A stretch of DNA of 64,000 bases, from the NCBI GenBank assembly GCA_020055645.1, contig CM034547.1, forward strand, positions 30,566,513 through 30,630,512, read 5' to 3'. Below, piece by piece: positions 58,809-64,000 of the stretch. Position 1 is the first letter of the stretch, and each line of letters begins with the position of its first letter. Below the pieces are notes generated by a model that was given only the letters and a program-made list of their open reading frames with translations, was not told the origin of the DNA and did no database searches. Source of the DNA: Tomocerus qinae (lineage: Eukaryota; Arthropoda; Collembola; Entomobryomorpha; Tomoceridae). The translations under genes and the position numbers were made by a program.

Positions 58809-61800
58809 GTAAGAAATATTTCTATTCATTTTTTCAGCATACACAATATACTGTATAGTAATACATGGAAACAGGTAACATCCTTTGTCATTTCATAACT
58901 GTATTACCAAATTGAGTAAATCAATTACAGATAATAGGGATATCTATTTACATGTCGTCTCCTTTCACTCCGGTTTAAGACCAAAGATGATATAAACCAT
59001 CTATCTTAAAAAAAGCAAGGAATATTAGACATAACGCTTTTTCTTACAGTCTGCAGAAACTTTTCTGATTCCTTTTTCATGCACCAAAACTCTACTTGAC
59101 TGACTACGTCTCATTTTTCATTTCAGTGTCTGTGTAGATACACAGATATACATTCGTGTTATTACCTTTGAGGTTTGCCTACAGTAAAAGTTCAGAACTA
59201 TCTACACACGGAACGAAAAAGGGTGCATATAAAACACGCTACACAACTACAGTTACACAACGTATCCAAGTTTTACATATTCATCCATTTATTAGATCAA
59301 GTTGCACTACATTACATCCTTCCTTTTTCATTTCATCGAGGACATCGTCTCATCTATGCTATCTATGTAAAACTACTTATTCATGTACATATTTATATGT
59401 TGGTATATGTTTGTATCCGATTCCACAGACAATAGACATCCTATCCAAAATCGAACACAAAACCATCACGTAGAAACTCATTAATTCACAGGGTAAAAAT
59501 CTTGGTCATTGAAATTGGAAGAAGACTTACAAAAAAAGTACAAACTACCTTACTACATTAGACAAGTATGACGATCATCGGCTGGTTAGTGAAGCTAATA
59601 CATCCATTTGGTTTAATCAAATAATGAAATCCGTCTCATCATTAGCAGGCGTGTTGTAGTTTTTTCTTGCTATTAAAGTTTCCATAAAAACTACTATAAT
59701 AAGAATAACTCAGTGCTGGAAAACGTTTTCCTGCTGAAGGAAACTGTTTTAAGCCAAAAGGTAATAGTTGTGTGATACATATAGAGTATAATGTAAAGTG
59801 TATGTACTTAGAACAGGAAAGTATTCATGACTGAAAGTCGAATCGATAGAATTACGGAAAAATGTGGATTTCTGGAATAAAAATCAATTTGAGTCTATCG
59901 TAGCCGACAGTTGGTAGCTGTAAGGTGGTAGGTGACTGAATTTCATATCTGCAGAACACAAGTTAGTGAAATATCATTAAGTATGTACCTCTAGTAGTAC
60001 TCAGACTAAAGAAAGCTCGTAGCCTAATACAATTTGACGAGGGTAGTAATAATAAAGAAATGGAAACGAGAAGAGTTTGCTCAACATCAACTGTACTGTT
60101 ATCATTAATTATGATTTAGTATAATGGTAGTTAGTTGAGTGTAGTGAAGGGGAATATAGGTCGGGTGGCTAGATCGACTGGTTTTCCAGTCCAATTTTAG
60201 GTATGAGTATTAGCTATTATTATAGTGGTTTTACTACACCAATGAACATTTTAAGCAGTCTATGCAGCTACTTAGGTATGTAAACCTGGTAGTTCTGTCT
60301 TTTAATTCTAATGAAATGTTCGACCGGTTTCCGGTCTCCCATTATTTATAGGGAAGCACTACCCAACCAAAACTCCATTATATTTCTATGCTCTTAGATA
60401 CAAATGCAGACACATGCAGGATTCTGCTCTGAGAACTTAGTGAGCACAATTCAATCTTTTTATTACCATTACATTATTGTTATCCTTACGTAGATATGAA
60501 TGAATAGTTCTCTTGGAAAGCTCCTTGAACTGAAATGCTCACAGCACGCATTGACAGACAACACATCCTTCATACTTATATTGTTATTATCATATATTTA
60601 ATAGTACATCAAGCTAATAGAGTAGTAGAGGAATGTAACAAAAGAATAGAAAATCCCTTGAATCCATGATCAACTTTCTTTGCCTTTGCCTGACTTCTGC
60701 TGTATTCTATTGATTTCCCATCTTCTTGCCTTCTTGGCTTTTCCCTTGTGTCTGTAAAGAATACAATGTGCCTAGTACAGTATAATACTTCCATTGCACT
60801 CCCACTGATATCGGCTGAAGCAGAGAAAGCAGAGACCGGACTGGAACTTGGAAACAGCTGAATGTAGGTTATCTTTAGGTACTACTTTTACATTTCTTGA
60901 CACACAACTCCATTATATTGTTCAAGGGACTAACACCCAAAGGCAACCACGCTAAGTTTACTACATATTTACATTTATTGTGATTACACTCAATGCTTTC
61001 TTTCTTACCTGTTCTAAAACATTATTCAAATTGAAAACTATGCATTATAGTGACATTTTATACATTACATGCTTATTGTACTTATTTATACACTACTTAC
61101 TCTACTGCACTCGTCTATACCTAATATTCAATGCCTTAAACCAACCTAAAAGGTTCTTATGCCTTAGTCACTCTAATTCGTTCACTCTAAGGCATTACAT
61201 TGTAAATGAAGCACTGCATGTAGAATTATTTACATACAAAATATTATTTTGCGCTTGAATGCTTAAGATGTATTTTATCAAGGCATGTTTCAACAACATA
61301 ACCCTCTGCCTGCTGAACTATAGGTAATAGTACACATTACATATGCACAGCAAGTACTGTCAGAACGTCTTACTAAGATTGCAGTATTAATTACTTTATA
61401 ATGTACGTGCGCTTAGATTGGTGATACAGACATTACCAAGATTCCAGTGCCAGTCTGACTTCTTGAAACTGAATGACAATTTGAGTAATTTATGATTTGC
61501 TTACTTTTAAACGTCCTTACAATTTCTAGATTTTAAACTACTAGATATTACCATGCATACATACATACAATCTTTCCCAGACAGTTTCACAACATCTTAA
61601 AAATAGTCATTGATGTTTACTAATAATATACATTTGTACAACTCTGTGTATCATACCTATTTGTAGTTATTTATAGCAGTGTGTATTATGTAACACTTTC
61701 ATTTCAATTTCATGTATTCATACTTATTTATATCTTTTGTTTCTTGTGACATATTTACAAATACTGTCATTTATAAATAGTTTGAAATTTTCATTTCACT

Positions 61801-64000
61801 TTAGTAAGCAGGTCGGAACAGTATTTTATTTACTTTATTTTTATGGTCAGAGTGTTTGTAAGGAGACTCAAGGTGAACTACTTATATGTATACAATGGAA
61901 TACATAGAATATATGGGTTGAAACAAATGGAATTGAATGAAGCACACAATGTGCAGGTTTGTATGGGCTGCGTGTGTTTAATCGTGAATGGGACTGGAAT
62001 AAACTAAAGGTGCAGTCTCGCACACAGTCGTCTTAGTTCTGGTATTCAGTTCACCCAGACCGTTCTAATAGCATAGCATCTGATCTATAGCCTATTGTGT
62101 GATGTCTGTTATAAATGTGTTTATCCTATCCTAACCTAGCATTAAGTACCGCGCTGTTATTTCCTTTCATTTCTTTGCGCTTTCTTCCCATTCAATTTGT
62201 TTGGGCTGAGCTGTGTATTCGATTCGAGTGACGAAGTGAAAGGTGGCTTTCACCACACCACAAGAGTAATACTTTAGCACACCACACCACGTCCTATTAA
62301 GTTATACCACACAAGCCCATATTTATCTCTAATACTATAATATTACAAAACCTTGCATATTTCAGGTACAGACCTATTTTTAGTATGTAAAATATATAAT
62401 ATGTTTTATTTGTGTCTCACTAACTACAGACGTTTACATAATGTGTGGGTGCATTTTTGGAATAAATAGAATGTTACCGCATAATATGTCTTAGGTTTCA
62501 ATGCTAATACACTCAATATATTTAGCCAACATTTATGTAAAATTACAACGTTATAGTGCATGGGGATTGCAGCATGACCCTTTTATTAAAATAATGCTGC
62601 ATCAGCTTTTACCTACTTACATTACATCGATATAATGTCCTGGATGGTGCTCTAGAATATTTTGAGATCCATGATATTTTGGTACCCTACAGTAGTGGGT
62701 TCTTACAAGACGTTAAAGTCATGTGTCATCAGCCATAAGATACTGCAGTGACGTCTTATCTCTGTGAACTATAGATCTGTAAAATATGTAAATATGAACC
62801 GCCCAGAAAATGCAGTGTATTTCCTTTAGTAGCTATGGTCTCTATAAAATAGTACTCCAACATTTTCTATGAGAAATTGCATACGACGTGGCTGATAACT
62901 TTTATTTACTAGTATTCAATACCTTTCAAACGTCTAGTCGACACAATTGGGAAGAAAGGCTATTTAACTCGGAACGTGCCGACTAGAAATGAATGCCATA
63001 ATCCTTGACTCATTATTGACTTTGTTTCAGTAAGCTAAAGAAAGTTTTACTCTTTCATCTTCTAAACCGCTGAAGGCTAGTAAAACTTATATTCTACAAG
63101 CTATGCCACATTAAAGTACTGCAATGCAACGGGTTTCAATTTTAATGATCTTATGCATTCCCATTAAGAACCATTGCCTTTATTGCTTGGTAATAATATG
63201 CATGCGTCAAAGAATGTCAGTATATTAAGATGAAATTCTCTGTAAAATACATAAACTTTAAAAACTTCTTGGAAATCAAAAACTCTTTGATGATATGTAG
63301 TACATCGAACAATGTCGGCTTTTCTTAAGATGTAGTAATTTGGATAGTAACATCGTTGATCTTCACTTTGACGTTACACTATATAGTGGACGTTATCAAG
63401 CTAATTTCCAAAAAACAAGTTGGGGTTAAATTTCTTTATGGTCCATGAGTATTTCGCGAGTATTTTGAAACTAACTTTATGTATAGATAGTAATTTGATT
63501 CAGTAGATTTATGACACAGTATGAAGTATACTTGAGTCGCCAAGATAAGTATGATAATCTTATTACATCAAGTCTTGTTTAGAAGGAGATCTGTCCCAGT
63601 TACATTTAATAACATTTAATATTTCCCCAAGACATCCATGGTCGGACATTTAAGTACTTGTAGTAATGAAGGAATGACAACATACGGGCAGCGCGGTTTC
63701 ACGGATCTATTTCTGTAAGATTGAGCTGAGCGCATTAAATTCATTACTATAAGTAATGGTAGGTCCATTTAAAGCGGTAATGTTGATGCATAGACATCAT
63801 TGGAGCATATGTGTGTATAATTGTGTTTCTGGTTAGTTTGAGTATATAATAGAGTTAAGAATGTAGTAAGACAGAGAAGAAAAGAGGATCGGACAGAGCC
63901 GGCAGTGTAAGGCTGGGCGAGTAGTAAAAGTACAAGTCATGCGACTCTATTATGCCTACAAACAAGGAGCACATATGATAAAAGTATTTGAAGAAGTACA
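58809..64000. other. futsch intron 1 (to window edge)
   Basis: Downstream of the futsch exon 1 donor; presumed intron. AT-rich with scattered TACCTA-type words. The ORF on the minus strand at 60609-60794 has a basic segment but no family match or splice support. I see no repeat or gene I can support. Confidence 0.5.

Noticed and set aside
60609-60794. Minus-strand ORF with a basic segment in the futsch intron
   Set aside because: No family resemblance, no splice support; conservation cannot be tested here.
1-64000. tRNA, rRNA, CRISPR or bacterial-type operon features
   Set aside because: I looked for tRNA B-box-like sequence with a foldable context, rRNA cores, spaced direct repeats and closely packed intronless genes and found none I could support; the spliced genes show this is eukaryotic nuclear DNA.

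Overview
The window is AT-rich nuclear DNA from an animal, most likely an arthropod and probably a hexapod (insect or springtail). The evidence is ten spliced protein genes with short GT-AG introns (mostly 50-150 bp), no operons, and proteins whose closest recognisable relatives are animal families: MEX3, Amt, TBC1D15/17, PPM1-type PP2C, LYRM9, WDSUB1, SDHAF3, EXOC8 and the arthropod MAP1 homologue futsch. No species call is possible from sequence reading alone. I rebuilt exons by hand from splice signals. In every complete gene the summed exons keep frame from ATG to stop.

Layout: 1-9.8 kb holds the first coding exon of a MEX3-type RNA-binding protein (minus strand, the rest beyond the left edge) and long non-coding sequence. 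At 9.8-10.6 kb (+) is a small secreted Trp/Gly/Arg-rich peptide gene with a tandemly duplicated exon; I do not recognise it. At 11.1-15.0 kb (-) is a complete ammonium transporter in 11 coding exons. At 20.8-24.1 kb (+) is a complete TBC1D15/17-type Rab GAP. At 27.4-28.5 kb (-) is a PP2C phosphatase with an uninterrupted CDS. At 31.2-32.2 kb (+) is LYRM9. The stretch 28.6-38.1 kb is a repeat-rich island with at least five foldback/MITE-like inverted repeats and a 22-bp minisatellite. At 42.4-47.2 kb (+) is a WDSUB1 homologue with 14 WD40 blades, i.e. two propellers from an internal duplication, followed by SAM and U-box. At 47.8-48.7 kb (-) is SDHAF3, head-to-head with EXOC8 (Exo84) at 49.4-52.8 kb (+). 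At 58.6-58.8 kb (+) is the first coding exon of a futsch/MAP1 protein that continues past the right edge.

The genes do not form one pathway; they are ordinary housekeeping and neuronal genes. The two things most worth a second look are the double-propeller WDSUB1 and the exon-duplicated secreted peptide. Others are the foldback cluster, an ammonium-transporter splice site whose choice decides whether a 143-residue tail is made, and the compact SDHAF3/EXOC8 divergent promoter.
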